Program-made: the position numbers and the translations under genes
Notes under the pieces: generated by a model
Told to the model about the DNA's origin: nothing
The model's database searches: none
Seen by the model: only the letters and a program-made list of their open reading frames with translations
In this document: piece after piece, positions 9,243-17,920 of the stretch
Layout of the letters: each line of letters starts with the position of its first letter
Position numbering within the stretch: position 1 is the first letter of the stretch
Assembly: GCF_027943945.1 (NCBI RefSeq)
Contig: NZ_AP027141.1
Location: 1,488,001 to 1,552,000 of the forward strand
Direction: 5' to 3'
Length of the DNA stretch: 64,000 nt
Origin: Microbacterium terricola
Lineage (GTDB): Bacteria; Actinomycetota; Actinomycetes; Actinomycetales; Microbacteriaceae

Positions 9243-9298
9243 ACTATACCGAACCTGGTCCAATCCTGAATTGACACTAAAACTGGTCTCGATACACT
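9243..9298. promoter_or_regulatory. Divergent tetR/MFS promoter region with candidate operator repeats
   Basis: On the plus strand TTGACA (9271-9276) and TACACT (9293-9298) are separated by 16 bp and end 6 nt before the MFS ATG. On the minus strand TATAGT (9248-9243) ends 6 nt before the regulator ATG. Two direct repeats, AACCTGGTCC (9252-9261) and AAACTGGTCT (9280-9289), start 28 bp apart; one lies upstream of the regulator -10 box and the other inside the MFS promoter spacer. They are candidate binding sites for the TetR-type protein. This is inference, since TetR operators are usually palindromic. Confidence 0.55.
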
Positions 9299-9304
9299 TA
9301 TGGC

Positions 9305-10582
9305 ATGACTTCACTCAATCCATCCCACTCGACCCGCGTCCGCAGACGCGCCTGGGTCATGCTCGTCGTGCTGACGATGCTCACCGTCATCGGCATGACG
9401 GTCGTTCTCCCCGTCCTCCCCTTCCTGGTTCTCCGGTACGTCGGCAACGAGAACGACCTGGCGATCTGGGTCGGCGTCCTCGAGGCCATCAACGGACTCT
9501 GCGCCTTCCTCGTGGCTCCCTTCCTCGGTCGCCTCTCGGATCGCTTCGGACGCCGGCCGGTCATCATCGTCGCTGCCTTCGGCGCGGCTTTCGCGATGAC
9601 CCTGTTCGGCCTCGGAGGCGCGATCTGGGTGCTCGTGCTCGCCCGCGCCATCCAGGGTGTGACCGCAGGTGATCTCCCTGCACTGTTCGCCTACCTCGCC
9701 GACATCACACCGCCCGAAGAGCGCGCCAAGCGCTTCGGCATCCTCGGCGCGCTCTCCGGCATCGGAATGATGATCGGCCCCGCGGTAGGTGGACTGCTGG
9801 CAGGGGTGAGCCTTCAGCTTCCCGTCTTCATCACCGCCGGGATCTCCCTCCTCGTCGCGGTCCTGAGCATCTTCCTGCTCCCCGAGAGCCTCACGCCCGA
9901 GAACCGCATCCCCACGATCTCCATGCGCGACGTGCAGCCGTTCTCCGTCTTCAAGGACGCGTTCGGCCGCAAGGAGCTGCGCGGACTGCTGATCGGCTGC
10001 GGCCTGCTCGCGCTGTCGTTCGGATTCTTCGTGAACAACTTCAGCGTCCTCGCGCTCGACTCCATCAACTGGGGTCCTACGGAGATCGGGCTGATGACGG
10101 CATCCATCGGCATCATCGACATCCTCATCCAGGGCGTGCTGCTGGGCATCCTGCTCCCCCGCATCGGCGAGCGCGGCGTCATCATCAGTGGGATCGTCGG
10201 ACAGACCATCGGCCTGGTCGCGTTGGCCCTGGTCGCGTCGATCATCGCCCAACCGTGGGTGTTCATCGTCGGCGCACTCATGCTCGCTGCAGGGCAGGGT
10301 GCTGCGCAGGCGGCGATGGACGGAGCCATGTCCAACGCTGTCGGCGACGACGAGCAGGGCTGGCTCGGTGGGGCAACCCAGTCGCTCAGTGCGGCGATGT
10401 CGACCGTCGCACCGCTGATCGCTGCCGCGCTCTACGCCACGGTCAGCCACGCTGCGCCCTACTGGCTCGGTGCGGCGATCATGGTCGTCGCCGCGATCAT
10501 CGTCTCTCGAGCGCACATCGCGAATACGGCGAAGGGTGCGGTCGAGGTGGGTCGGGTGGAACTCGTGGATGCGATGAGCTGA
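9305..10582 (+). CDS. MFS transporter, TetA/TCR-like drug efflux family
   Basis: A 425-residue membrane protein with about 12 hydrophobic helices. It carries the MFS motif A after helix 2 (FLGRLSDRFGRRPVII, about residues 75-90) and a helix-5 GPAVGGLLAG motif C, typical of proton-driven drug antiporters. TetA-like exporters share the ARAIQG and YLADIT...RAKRFG segments seen here. With the divergent TetR regulator it probably forms an inducible efflux unit; the substrate is unknown. A bidirectional terminator follows. Confidence 0.9.
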   Translation: MTSLNPSHSTRVRRRAWVMLVVLTMLTVIGMTVVLPVLPFLVLRYVGNENDLAIWVGVLEAINGLCAFLVAPFLGRLSDRFGRRPVIIVAAFGAAFAMTLFGLGGAIWVLVLARAIQGVTAGDLPALFAYLADITPPEERAKRFGILGALSGIGMMIGPAVGGLLAGVSLQLPVFITAGISLLVAVLSIFLLPESLTPENRIPTISMRDVQPFSVFKDAFGRKELRGLLIGCGLLALSFGFFVNNFSVLALDSINWGPTEIGLMTASIGIIDILIQGVLLGILLPRIGERGVIISGIVGQTIGLVALALVASIIAQPWVFIVGALMLAAGQGAAQAAMDGAMSNAVGDDEQGWLGGATQSLSAAMSTVAPLIAAALYATVSHAAPYWLGAAIMVVAAIIVSRAHIANTAKGAVEVGRVELVDAMS

Positions 10583-10616
10583 CCGCTCTGCCCACGCATG
10601 CTCCAGGAACACAAAA

Positions 10617-10636
10617 ACCCCCGGGCAACCGGGGGT
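10617..10636. terminator. Bidirectional rho-independent terminator between the MFS gene and tRNA-Ala
   Basis: An 8-bp perfect stem (ACCCCCGG/CCGGGGGT) with a GCAA loop. It is followed on the plus strand by a T-rich GTTTT and preceded by an A-run (10613-10617) that becomes the U-tract for the converging tRNA-Ala transcript. Confidence 0.85.
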
Positions 10637-10642
10637 GTTTTG

Positions 10643-10715
10643 TGGACCTGAGGGGACTCGAACCCCTGACCCCCTGCATGCCATGCAGGTGCGCTACCAG
10701 CTGCGCCACAGGCCC
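10643..10715 (-). tRNA. tRNA-Ala(GGC)
   Basis: A 73-nt cloverleaf. The acceptor GGGCCTG pairs with CAGGTCC (one G-U), the D-arm contains GCGCAGCTGGTAGCGC, the anticodon stem CCTGC/GCAGG encloses loop ATGGCAT with anticodon GGC, and the T-arm contains GGTTCGAGTCC. The discriminator is A and CCA is not encoded. Confidence 0.97.
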
Positions 10716-10750
10716 TCACGCTGCACCCGCCTGCGCGGGACAACTCCACT

Positions 10751-10756
10751 AGATTA
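10751..10756 (-). promoter_or_regulatory. Possible -10 box TAATCT for tRNA-Ala
   Basis: TAATCT lies about 35 bp upstream of the tRNA 5' end in the only AT-rich patch of the gap to rsfS; no convincing -35 box is seen. Confidence 0.3.
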
Positions 10757-10792
10757 CTACATCCCGGAGCGTGCTCCGAACCACCGCGAGGG

Positions 10793-11173
10793 TCAATCGA
10801 CCGACGGGGCGCCCGTCGGGAGGTCGATCGGGACGACGGGGCAGTCCTTCCACAGGCGCTCGAGCCCGTAGTACATCCGCTCCTGCTCGTGGAAGACGTG
10901 CACGACGAGGTCGCCGAAGTCCAGCAGCACCCAGCGGGCCTCCTGCCGGCCCTCGCGGCGGATGCGCTTGTGCCCGTTCTCGAGCAGCTGGTCTTCGATC
11001 TCATCGGCGATCGCCGCCACGTTGCGCTCGTTGCGGCCGGTGATCAGCAGGAAGATGTCGACCAGCGGCAGCGGCTCCGACACGTCGAGCGCGACGAGGT
11101 CCTCTCCGCCCTTCGCATCCGCCGCGATCGCGGCGATCTGCAGCATGTCGCGCGACTGCGCGGTGGCGGTCAC
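10793..11173 (-). CDS. rsfS: Ribosome silencing factor RsfS
   Basis: A 126-residue RsfS (Iojap-like) protein. In other bacteria it binds ribosomal protein uL14 and blocks subunit joining during starvation. The family core is visible: ALDVSEPLPLVDIFLLITG near residue 28, WVLLDFGDLVVHVFH near residue 81, and YYGLERLWKD near the end. The GTG start overlaps the stop of the upstream membrane protein by 4 nt (GTGA), so translation is probably coupled. The nadD-rsfS neighbourhood is common across bacteria. Confidence 0.96.
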   Translation of the reverse strand: MTATAQSRDMLQIAAIAADAKGGEDLVALDVSEPLPLVDIFLLITGRNERNVAAIADEIEDQLLENGHKRIRREGRQEARWVLLDFGDLVVHVFHEQERMYYGLERLWKDCPVVPIDLPTGAPSVD

Positions 11174-12246
11174 TGGAACACCCCCGTGACGATGGCGACG
11201 ATCAGCACGCCGACGAGGGCGACGGCCAGCACACCGGCGGTGATCGCGAGCGTCAGCATGAGCTTGCTCCCCTTCTCGGGGGCGGGCGGCTGGATGATCT
11301 CGCCTGCGCTCTTCACGGTGCTGATCGCGGCGCTGGCGGCGATCGGCGTCGGCGACGAGTGCGCGGGCAGCTCGCCGTCCACGAGGACCGCATCGACCTC
11401 CTTGCCGTCGGCCGTGCCGTGCGCGTGACCCGTGGATCCGAGGCCCTCGGGCAGGTTGAGCGTCCCCGTGATGAGGATCTCGCCCGTGGCGGTCACCGGC
11501 GCCACGATGGACGCGCCGGCACCGGCCGGGGTCTGCGAGAGGATGAGCGCGTTGGTCGCGGCCATGGAGCCGGTCGCCGACCGCGCGAGCAGCTGATCGA
11601 ACGAGGGCGGCAGGTCGACGGAGGCCGGCTCGCCGGCCAGCAGCTCGGCACCCAGCTCGGGGTGCACGAGCGGACGGTCGACGACCTCCTCCTGCGCCTC
11701 GGGCTCGGGTGCGGACTCCTCGACGAGTTCCTCGGCCGCGGCCGGCTCCTCGTCCGCTTCGAGTTCTGCCTGCGCGGGCTCAGCCTCCTCAGGCGACGTC
11801 TCGTCGACCTCCGCCTCGAGGATCTCCGAGGAATCGGTGTCGGTCTCTGACGAGGTCTCGGTCTCAGACGCGGTCTCGGTCTCAGACGAGGTCTCGGGCT
11901 CGGACTCGGGCGCGGCGAACTGTGCCGTGTGCGCGGCGGCCACCTCGGGAGTGATGACCGGCACCGAGGCGGTGCGGATCTTTTCCTGCTGACGTGCCTG
12001 ACGACGGGTCAGCGGCGAGATGCCGAGGTCGACGGCCTCGTCGGGGACGGGTGCGGGGGGCAGCTCGACCGGCTCGGCGGCGCGCGCCAGCGGGGCGGGC
12101 GGCGGATTCTCCGGGGTCGCTGCGGGCTCGTCGGGGGCAGCTCCGCCGTCGTCTGGGGAGATGACGGGAACCGCGCCGGTCTGGCGCAGCTCACGCAGCT
12201 GCTTTCGGGTCAGCGGAGGGTTATCCGGCTGATCGGGTGTGCTCAT
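11170..12246 (-). CDS. Acidic low-complexity membrane protein of unknown function
   Basis: A 358-residue protein with no enzyme motif that I recognise. Two copies of a basic motif lie near the N-terminus ([18 protein letters not shown] and [20 protein letters not shown]). They are followed by Pro/Ala-rich sequence, a Ser-Glu-Thr repeat (SETET) run and a long Glu/Ala-rich region. A single hydrophobic helix near the C-terminus (about residues 326-355) would anchor it, probably with the acidic part in the cytoplasm. The LTRRQ-type motif recurs in Microbacteriaceae membrane proteins, as far as I recall. It overlaps nadD (ATGA) and rsfS (GTGA), so it is part of one translation-coupled operon. Confidence 0.75.
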   Translation of the reverse strand: MSTPDQPDNPPLTRKQLRELRQTGAVPVISPDDGGAAPDEPAATPENPPPAPLARAAEPVELPPAPVPDEAVDLGISPLTRRQARQQEKIRTASVPVITPEVAAAHTAQFAAPESEPETSSETETASETETSSETDTDSSEILEAEVDETSPEEAEPAQAELEADEEPAAAEELVEESAPEPEAQEEVVDRPLVHPELGAELLAGEPASVDLPPSFDQLLARSATGSMAATNALILSQTPAGAGASIVAPVTATGEILITGTLNLPEGLGSTGHAHGTADGKEVDAVLVDGELPAHSSPTPIAASAAISTVKSAGEIIQPPAPEKGSKLMLTLAITAGVLAVALVGVLIVAIVTGVFQ

Positions 12247-12839
12247 GCCTTGCTCCGATAGAGGTGGTGCTTCGCAATGTATTGGACAACCCCGTCGGGT
12301 ACGAGGTACCACACCGGGTGACCGCGACGGACTCGGTCACGGCAGTCCGTCGATGAGATCGCCAGGGCGGGGATCTCGAGTTGGCTGACATCGTCAGTGG
12401 GCAGCCCGTCCGTGTTCAGCACGTGGCCGGGCCGCGACACTGCGACGAAGTGCGCCAGGTCCCACAGTTCATCATGGTCGCGCCAGCTGAGAATCTGCGC
12501 GACGGCGTCCGCGCCGCTGATGAAGAACAGGTCGGCGTCGGGTCGCTGCGACTTCAGATCACGCAGCGTGTCGATCGTGTAGGTCGGCCCGGTGCGGTCG
12601 ATGTCGACCCGGCTGACGGTGAAGCGGGGATTGGATGCTGTCGCGATCACGGTCATCAGGTAGCGGTGCTCGCCGAGCGAGACCTTCTCCTTCTGCCAGG
12701 GCTGGCCGGTCGGCACGAACACGACCTCGTCGAGGTCGAACGACTCGGCGACCTCACTCGCCGCCACGAGGTGACCGTGGTGGATGGGGTCGAACGTCCC
12801 ACCCATGACCCCGATCCTGGGGGCTCGCGCAGCCGTCAT
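12243..12839 (-). CDS. nadD: Nicotinate-nucleotide adenylyltransferase
   Basis: Adenylates nicotinate mononucleotide in NAD synthesis. This 198-residue nucleotidyltransferase shows [11 protein letters not shown] (residues 14-24), the ATP-binding signature, and [13 protein letters not shown], the ISSTxxR motif of the family, near the C-terminus. Length is normal for NadD. The stop overlaps the next ATG by 4 nt. Confidence 0.96.
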   Translation of the reverse strand: MTAARAPRIGVMGGTFDPIHHGHLVAASEVAESFDLDEVVFVPTGQPWQKEKVSLGEHRYLMTVIATASNPRFTVSRVDIDRTGPTYTIDTLRDLKSQRPDADLFFISGADAVAQILSWRDHDELWDLAHFVAVSRPGHVLNTDGLPTDDVSQLEIPALAISSTDCRDRVRRGHPVWYLVPDGVVQYIAKHHLYRSKA

Positions 12840-12848
12840 TCAGGCGGC

Positions 12849-13073
12849 CTAGTGGCCGTGCCCCGCCTGCTGAACGTCGTTGGCGTGCGCGCGTGCGTAC
12901 GCCTCGGCCTTGTGTGCGTGGCGGTTGGCGACGTTGCGGTAGGACGCGGTCACCAGCGCGAGGACGCCGAAGACGGTGAGGGCCACGAGGCCGTAGCCCA
13001 CGGTCTCGAGCGCGACGTTGCCGTGGTGCTCGGCTTCCTCAACGGCAAGGGCGAGAAGCGGGGCGAAAGTCAT
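12849..13073 (-). CDS. Small membrane protein with His-rich tail
   Basis: A 74-residue protein with one clear transmembrane segment (GYGLVALTVFGVLALVTASY, about residues 26-45) and a His-rich C-terminus ending HGH. It is preceded by GGAGCACGC before the ATG and by a TAAACT box about 43 nt upstream. It lies between proA and nadD on the same strand. The family is not recognised; similar small proteins beside nadD occur in related genomes, as recollection only. Confidence 0.75.
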   Translation of the reverse strand: MTFAPLLALAVEEAEHHGNVALETVGYGLVALTVFGVLALVTASYRNVANRHAHKAEAYARAHANDVQQAGHGH

Positions 13074-13115
13074 GCGTGCTCCGATCGGGTCTGCGCCGGA
13101 CCCGGCGCGTTGTCC

Positions 13116-13121
13116 AGTTTA
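13116..13121 (-). promoter_or_regulatory. -10 box TAAACT upstream of the small membrane protein
   Basis: TAAACT lies in the proA-to-12849 gap, giving a leader of about 35 nt with a GGAG ribosome site. It would allow expression of nadD-rsfS independent of proA. Confidence 0.4.
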
Positions 13122-13126
13122 GGGCG

Positions 13127-14386
13127 TCAGACGCGCACTTGCCCGGAACCCCGCGCCAGCCACTTCGTGCTGGTGAGCTCCGGCAGGCCCATCGGACCGC
13201 GTGCGTGCAGCTTCTGCGTCGAGATGCCGACCTCGGCGCCGAAGCCGAACTCGGCGCCGTCGGTGAAGCGCGTGGACGCGTTGGCCATCACCACGGCCGA
13301 GTCGACCTCGGCCAGGAAGCGCTCGGCGGCGGCGTCGTCCTGGGTGATGATCGACTCGGTGTGGTGGGTCGAGTACTGGCGGATGTGCTCGAGTGCCTCG
13401 TCGAGATCGTCCACGACCCGCATCGACAGCTCGAGGCTGAGGTGCTCGGTGGCCCAGTCCGCGTCGGTCGCGGGGACGATCCCGCTTGCGAGGGCGGCGA
13501 CGGCGGCATCACCGTGCACCGTGACGCCCCGCTCCTGCAGGGCGCCGACGACGGGGCCGACCAGGCGCTCGGCGGCGTCCCTGTGCACCAGGACGGTCTC
13601 GACCGCATTGCAGACGCTCGGCCGCTGCACCTTCGCGTTGACGACGATCTCGCGGGCCCACTCGAGCGGTGCGGTGGCGTCGAGCAGGATGTGCACGACG
13701 CCGGCGCCCGTCTCGATGACCGGAACCGAGGACTCGGTCACCACCGTCTCGATCAGCTGCGCACTGCCACGGGGCACGAGGACGTCGACGATGCCGCGGG
13801 CCTGCATCAGCTCGCGGGCCCCCTCCCGGCCGAACTCGTCGACCGTCTGGATGGCCTCGGGATCAATGCCCTCCGCGGCGAGGGCCGCGCGCATCACGGC
13901 GATGAGGGCCGCGTTCGTCTTCTCCGCCGCCGTTCCCCCGCGCAGCACGACCGCGTTCCCCGAGCGCAGCGCGAGCGCGGCGATGTCGACGGTGACGTTC
14001 GGGCGGGCCTCGTAGATCGACCCGACCACGCCGAACGGCACGCTGACCTTCGTGAGCTCGACCCCGTTCGCCAGCGTGCGGCGATCGAGGACCCGTCCCA
14101 CCGGATCGGGCAGCTCGGCGACGTCGCGCACCGCGGCGGCCAGTGCCGAGACACGGGTCGCATCCAGCCGGAGGCGGTCCTGCAGGCCGATCGAGAGACC
14201 GGACTCGGCGCCGCGGGCCAGATCCTCCGCGTTGGCCGCGACGATGTCGTCGGTCGCGGCCTCGATCGCGTCCGCGATCGCCTGCAGCGCGGTGCTCTTG
14301 GCCCGGTCGCTCAGCAGCCCGACCGATCGTGCGGCGCTCTGCGCCCGCAGCATCCGATCGCGTGCGGAGAGCACAGTCGTGGTCAT
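13127..14386 (-). CDS. proA: Glutamate-5-semialdehyde dehydrogenase (gamma-glutamyl phosphate reductase)
   Basis: Second step of proline synthesis: NADPH-dependent reduction of gamma-glutamyl phosphate. The 419-residue aldehyde-dehydrogenase-fold protein has the catalytic Cys259 in QRPSVCNAVETVL, the VPFGVVGSIYEARPNV signature at about 116-131 and LRGGTAAEKTN. It follows proB by 20 bp and still has its own TAGACT -10 box 6 nt before the ATG, so it may be transcribed both from the proB side and alone. Confidence 0.97.
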   Translation of the reverse strand: MTTTVLSARDRMLRAQSAARSVGLLSDRAKSTALQAIADAIEAATDDIVAANAEDLARGAESGLSIGLQDRLRLDATRVSALAAAVRDVAELPDPVGRVLDRRTLANGVELTKVSVPFGVVGSIYEARPNVTVDIAALALRSGNAVVLRGGTAAEKTNAALIAVMRAALAAEGIDPEAIQTVDEFGREGARELMQARGIVDVLVPRGSAQLIETVVTESSVPVIETGAGVVHILLDATAPLEWAREIVVNAKVQRPSVCNAVETVLVHRDAAERLVGPVVGALQERGVTVHGDAAVAALASGIVPATDADWATEHLSLELSMRVVDDLDEALEHIRQYSTHHTESIITQDDAAAERFLAEVDSAVVMANASTRFTDGAEFGFGAEVGISTQKLHARGPMGLPELTSTKWLARGSGQVRV

Positions 14387-14392
14387 CGGACC

Positions 14393-14398
14393 AGTCTA
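14393..14398 (-). promoter_or_regulatory. -10 box TAGACT of proA
   Basis: TAGACT ends 6 nt before the proA ATG, inside the 20-bp gap after proB. Confidence 0.5.
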
Positions 14399-14406
14399 GC
14401 GACGGC

Positions 14407-15207
14407 TCAGGCGTGCGATCCGGCCGCGGGATTCGGCGCGAACCAGGTGCCGATGTCGGCGCCGGCCAGCGCCTCGGCGACCAGGTCCGCGCTCGTGACG
14501 AGGACGCCGATGCCGGATGCTGCGGCCAGCCGCGCGGCTGAGACCTTGGTCGCCGCTCCCCCTGTGCCGACGCTGTTGACCACGACGGAGCCGAACTCGA
14601 ACCCGTCGAGGCTGTCGTCGTGCGCGACCAGCGGGATCGGGGCGGCACCGGGCTCGTCCGGCGGGCGCGTGTACAGCGACTCGATGTCGCTGAGGAGCAC
14701 CAGGGCGTCCGCACTGATGAGCTGCGCGACGAGTGCGGCGAGCCGATCGTTGTCGCCGAAGCGGATCTCGTGCGTCGCCACCGTGTCGTTCTCGTTCACG
14801 ATCGGCAGGATGCGCAGCCCGAGCAGGCGCTCCATCGCGCGCTGGGCGTTCGAGCGGTGCGTGGGGTTCTCGAGGTCTCCCGCGGTCAGCAGCACCTGTC
14901 CTGCGACGATCCGGTAGGAGCGCAGCGCCTCCTGGTAGCGGTAGATGAGCACGTTCTGCCCGACCGCGGCCGCCGCCTGCTGCGTGGCCAGGTCGTGCGG
15001 GCGCGAGTCGAGCGCGAGGAACGGCATGCCCGTGGCGATGGCGCCGGAGGACACCAGCACGACCTCGGTGCCGCGGCCGTGCGCCTGCGCGAGTGCCTCG
15101 ACGAGGGGCCCGATCTTGGCGGCGTTCTCACCGCTGATGGACGACGAGCCGACCTTCACGACCACCCGGCGAGCGGTGGCCAGTGCGGCGCGGTCCACCG
15201 CCGTCAC
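14407..15207 (-). CDS. proB: Glutamate 5-kinase, short form without PUA domain
   Basis: First step of proline synthesis: ATP-dependent phosphorylation of glutamate. The 266-residue protein is a complete amino-acid-kinase domain ([11 protein letters not shown] near the N-terminus, [29 protein letters not shown], and the [15 protein letters not shown] [12 protein letters not shown]). The C-terminal PUA domain found in roughly 370-residue ProB proteins is absent. The GTG start overlaps the obgE stop (GTGA). An open frame continues upstream but has no ProB sequence there. Confidence 0.95.
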   Translation of the reverse strand: MTAVDRAALATARRVVVKVGSSSISGENAAKIGPLVEALAQAHGRGTEVVLVSSGAIATGMPFLALDSRPHDLATQQAAAAVGQNVLIYRYQEALRSYRIVAGQVLLTAGDLENPTHRSNAQRAMERLLGLRILPIVNENDTVATHEIRFGDNDRLAALVAQLISADALVLLSDIESLYTRPPDEPGAAPIPLVAHDDSLDGFEFGSVVVNSVGTGGAATKVSAARLAAASGIGVLVTSADLVAEALAGADIGTWFAPNPAAGSHA

Positions 15208-16709
15208 TCGTCGTCCACCTGATCGCTGAGCGTGGCCAGGCGCTCGGACTCGAGCTCGGCGCGTGCTTCCGCCTTCGCGTCCATGCGCTCGTGGTAGCGC
15301 TCGCGGCGCTGCGAGGTGGTGCGACGCGGGTTCATGTCCAGTCGCGGGTCGGTGCCGCGAGGCGCGGTCATCAGCTCGGCCGCGGAGGTCATCGTGGGGT
15401 GCCAGTCGAAGATGATGCCGTCGCCCTCGCCGATCACGACGGTGGCGCCGGGCGTGGCGCCTGCGCGGAACAGCTCCGTCTCGACGCCCAGCTTCTCGAG
15501 GCGATCGGCGAGATAGCCGACGGCCTCCTCGTTCTGGAAGTCGGTCTGCTGCACCCACCGCAGCGGCTTGGCGCCGAGCACGCGGAAGATGTCGCCGTAG
15601 GTCCCACCCTCGACGCGGATGCTGAAATCGCGCTCCGAGCCCCGCGGGCGGATCACGATGCGCTCGGCCGCCGGCTTCGCGGCTTCCGCGACGCGGTGCG
15701 CGGCGACGATGTCGCCGAGTGCGAAGGTGAGCTGGCGCAGGCCCTCGTGACTGACCGTGGAGATCTCGAACACGCGGAAGCCGCGGGCCTCGAGGTCGGG
15801 ACGCACGAGCTCGGCGAGATCCTTCGCCTCCGGCACGTCGAGCTTGTTGAGCGCGACCAGCTGCGGGCGTTCGAGCAGGGGGACCTGACCCTCGGGCACC
15901 GGGTAGGCGGCCAGCTCGGCGAGGATGACCTCGAGATCGCTCAGCGGGTCGCGTCCCGGTTCCAGCGTCGCGCAGTCCAGCACGTGCACGAGGGCGGTGC
16001 AGCGCTCGACATGACGGAGGAACTCCAGACCGAGGCCCTTGCCTTCGCTGGCGCCCTCGATCAGCCCTGGCACGTCCGCGACGGTGAAGCGGAGGTCGCC
16101 AGCCTGGACGACGCCCAGGTTCGGGTGCAGTGTGGTGAACGGGTAGTCGGCGATCTTGGGCCGTGCGGCGGAGATCGCGGCGACGAGGCTGGATTTGCCC
16201 GCAGACGGGAAGCCCACCAGGGCCACATCGGCGACGGTCTTGAGTTCGAGCTGGACGTCGCCGGTCCAGCCGGGCGTGCCGAGCAGGGCGAATCCGGGCG
16301 CCTTGCGCTTCGGGTTGGCGAGCGTCGCGTTGCCGAGTCCGCCGATGCCGCCGGGCGCGACGACGAAACGCATGCCGGGCTCGATCATGTCGACCAGGGT
16401 GGTGCCGTCGGCGTCCTTCACCAGCGTGCCGACGGGCACGGGCAGCTCGAGATCCTCGCCGACCGCGCCGGAGCGGTGGTCGCCCATGCCGAAGCCGCCG
16501 TTGCCTGCAGAGCGGTGCGGTGAGTGGTGGTAGGACAGCAGCGTCGTCACGTTCGGGTCTGCGACCAGGATGATGTCGCCGCCGTTGCCCCCGTTGGCGC
16601 CGTCGGGGCCGGCCAGCGGCTTGAACTTCTCGCGCTTGACCGACACGCAGCCGTTGCCGCCCTTGCCTGCGGCCAGGTGCAGTGTCACTCGGTCGACGAA
16701 CGTGACCAT
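15204..16709 (-). CDS. obgE: GTPase ObgE/CgtA
   Basis: Essential GTPase of 50S ribosome assembly and stress control. The 501-residue protein has the glycine-rich Obg fold (1-158), the P-loop GFPSAGKSS (166-174), switch region [23 protein letters not shown], and a C-terminal OCT domain. The remaining tail is charged. It lies downstream of rplU-rpmA, the standard bacterial order, separated from rpmA by a strong hairpin. proB overlaps its stop codon. Confidence 0.97.
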   Translation of the reverse strand: MVTFVDRVTLHLAAGKGGNGCVSVKREKFKPLAGPDGANGGNGGDIILVADPNVTTLLSYHHSPHRSAGNGGFGMGDHRSGAVGEDLELPVPVGTLVKDADGTTLVDMIEPGMRFVVAPGGIGGLGNATLANPKRKAPGFALLGTPGWTGDVQLELKTVADVALVGFPSAGKSSLVAAISAARPKIADYPFTTLHPNLGVVQAGDLRFTVADVPGLIEGASEGKGLGLEFLRHVERCTALVHVLDCATLEPGRDPLSDLEVILAELAAYPVPEGQVPLLERPQLVALNKLDVPEAKDLAELVRPDLEARGFRVFEISTVSHEGLRQLTFALGDIVAAHRVAEAAKPAAERIVIRPRGSERDFSIRVEGGTYGDIFRVLGAKPLRWVQQTDFQNEEAVGYLADRLEKLGVETELFRAGATPGATVVIGEGDGIIFDWHPTMTSAAELMTAPRGTDPRLDMNPRRTTSQRRERYHERMDAKAEARAELESERLATLSDQVDDE

Positions 16710-16742
16710 GCGCTCCCCCTCACGGTAGATCCTGGATATGTG

Positions 16743-16778
16743 CGTGGAGGGGGCGAGCCGAAGCCCGCCCCCTCCACG
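16743..16778 (-). terminator. Strong hairpin between rpmA and obgE
   Basis: A 13-bp perfect stem (CGTGGAGGGGGCG with its complement) around a 10-nt loop. There is no U-tract after it, so it may attenuate or process the transcript rather than end it fully, making obgE less expressed than the ribosomal genes. Confidence 0.6.
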
Positions 16779-16799
16779 AGAATTCTGTCTGCGTTGCGA

Positions 16800-17057
16800 C
16801 TACTGCGCGGCCGCCACGATGTTGACGACCTTGCGGCCGCCCTTCGTGCCGAACTCGACAGCGCCCGCCTCGAGAGCGAACAGCGTGTCGTCGCCACCGC
16901 GGCCGACGTTGGCGCCGGGGTGGAAGTGCGTGCCGCGCTGGCGGACGATGATCTCGCCGGCGAGGACCTGCTGACCGCCGAAGCGCTTCACGCCGAGGCG
17001 CTGAGCGTTGGAGTCACGACCGTTACGGGTGGAGCTTGCGCCCTTTTTGTGTGCCAT
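16800..17057 (-). CDS. rpmA: 50S ribosomal protein bL27
   Basis: An 85-residue bL27, located near the peptidyl-transferase centre. The start [16 protein letters not shown] is the classic N-terminus without the Firmicutes-type cleaved extension, and [16 protein letters not shown] is diagnostic. It lies 19 bp after rplU on the same transcript. Confidence 0.99.
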   Translation of the reverse strand: MAHKKGASSTRNGRDSNAQRLGVKRFGGQQVLAGEIIVRQRGTHFHPGANVGRGGDDTLFALEAGAVEFGTKGGRKVVNIVAAAQ

Positions 17058-17076
17058 CTCTGCGTCTCCTGTGGCT

Positions 17077-17385
17077 TTACTTGATGCCGGTGACCTTGAC
17101 GCGCGTGAGGTCCTGGCGGTGGCCCTGGCGCTTCTTGTAGCCGGTCTTGTTCTTGAACTTCTGGATCACGATCTTGGGGCCGCGCTCTTCGCCGAGCACC
17201 TCAGCGGTGACGGTGACCTTCGCGAGCTTGTCGGCGTCGGTCGTGACCGCGTCGCCATCCACGAAGAGGACGGCGGGCAGCTCGAGCGTCTCGCCGACCT
17301 TCGCCTTCTGACGGTCGAGGACGACGATCGTGCCGACCTCCACCTTCTCCTGCCGGCCGCCGGCGCGCACTACTGCGTAGACCAC
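17077..17385 (-). CDS. rplU: 50S ribosomal protein bL21
   Basis: A 102-residue bL21 with the family ending of [21 protein letters not shown]. It starts with GTG, preceded by an AGGTG ribosome site. It is the first gene of the rplU-rpmA transcript, with a leader of about 135 nt from the promoter at 17526-17555. Ribosomal-protein leaders of this length can be autoregulatory, but I cannot assign a known leader family. Confidence 0.98.
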   Translation of the reverse strand: MVYAVVRAGGRQEKVEVGTIVVLDRQKAKVGETLELPAVLFVDGDAVTTDADKLAKVTVTAEVLGEERGPKIVIQKFKNKTGYKKRQGHRQDLTRVKVTGIK

Positions 17386-17525
17386 TTCACACCTGTTTCA
17401 TCTGGGAGCGCACCGCTCCGTTGTCTGGAAAGACTTGTCTGGGTTGACCCAAAGAGAGTCAGGTGCGGAACCACAGCTCTCGACTGGTCGCCGTCGCACG
17501 ACGACACGTCACGCACCAAGGGTCC

Positions 17526-17555
17526 ACTTTACCCGATGCGAGGGGTACCACGCAA
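17526..17555 (-). promoter_or_regulatory. rplU-rpmA promoter
   Basis: TTGCGT (17555-17550) and TAAAGT (17531-17526) are separated by 18 bp on the minus strand. Transcription would begin near 17519 and give a structured leader before rplU. The opposite strand carries the DUF4031 promoter about 45 bp away. Confidence 0.65.
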
Positions 17556-17601
17556 AAGCAGGCGGGTCGTGTCGCCTGTGCGTTCGCCGTGTGCCCTCAC
17601 C

Positions 17602-17607
17602 TAGGAT
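17602..17607 (+). promoter_or_regulatory. -10 box TAGGAT of the DUF4031 gene
   Basis: TAGGAT ends 7 nt before the GTG at 17615. Confidence 0.5.
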
Positions 17608-17614
17608 CGGCCGC

Positions 17615-17890
17615 GTGGCGATTCTCATCGACGATCCACGCTGGCCGGCGCACGGCCGGCTGTGGGCGCACCTGATCAGCGATGCCTCGCTGGAGGAGCT
17701 GCACGCGTTCGCCGACGCCAACGAGATCCCGCGACGCGGATTCGACCGCGACCACTACGACGTCCCGGCCGAGGCGCATGCCCGACTGGTCGCCGCGGGC
17801 GCCCGTCACGTCGACGGACACGCCCTGGTGCGCGCCCTCATCGCCTCAGGTCTGCGGATCACGGCGCGCCAGCGCCGTGGCCTGTCCTGA
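17615..17890 (+). CDS. DUF4031 family protein
   Basis: A 91-residue protein of the DUF4031 family (VAILIDDPRWPAHGRLWAHL start, ELHAFADANEIPRRGFDRDHYDVP in the middle). Function is unknown. The start is the GTG after the TAGGAT box. The last codons, GLS-stop, are encoded by a short dispersed repeat (CCTGTCCTGAGC) that appears to have inserted at the 3' end, so the natural C-terminus may have been different. The gene converges on rne. Confidence 0.85.
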   Translation: MAILIDDPRWPAHGRLWAHLISDASLEELHAFADANEIPRRGFDRDHYDVPAEAHARLVAAGARHVDGHALVRALIASGLRITARQRRGLS

Positions 17891-17920
17891 GCTTGTCGAA
17901 GGGCGCGCCAGCGCCGTGGC
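17863..17920. repeat. 19-bp direct repeat flanking a short dispersed repeat unit
   Basis: The 19-bp word starting GGCGCGCCAGCGCC occurs at 17863-17881 and again at 17902-17920. Between them lie exactly 20 bp with the core CTGAGCTTGTCGAAG, a word I recall as a dispersed short repeat in many actinobacterial and other genomes. The arrangement looks like an insertion with target duplication, or slippage duplication, at the 3' end of the DUF4031 gene. Confidence 0.8.

Noticed and set aside
15208..15558. Upstream extension of the proB frame to 383 codons
   Set aside because: The added part is antisense-like noise lying inside the end of obgE. ProB homology begins at the GTG that overlaps the obgE stop.
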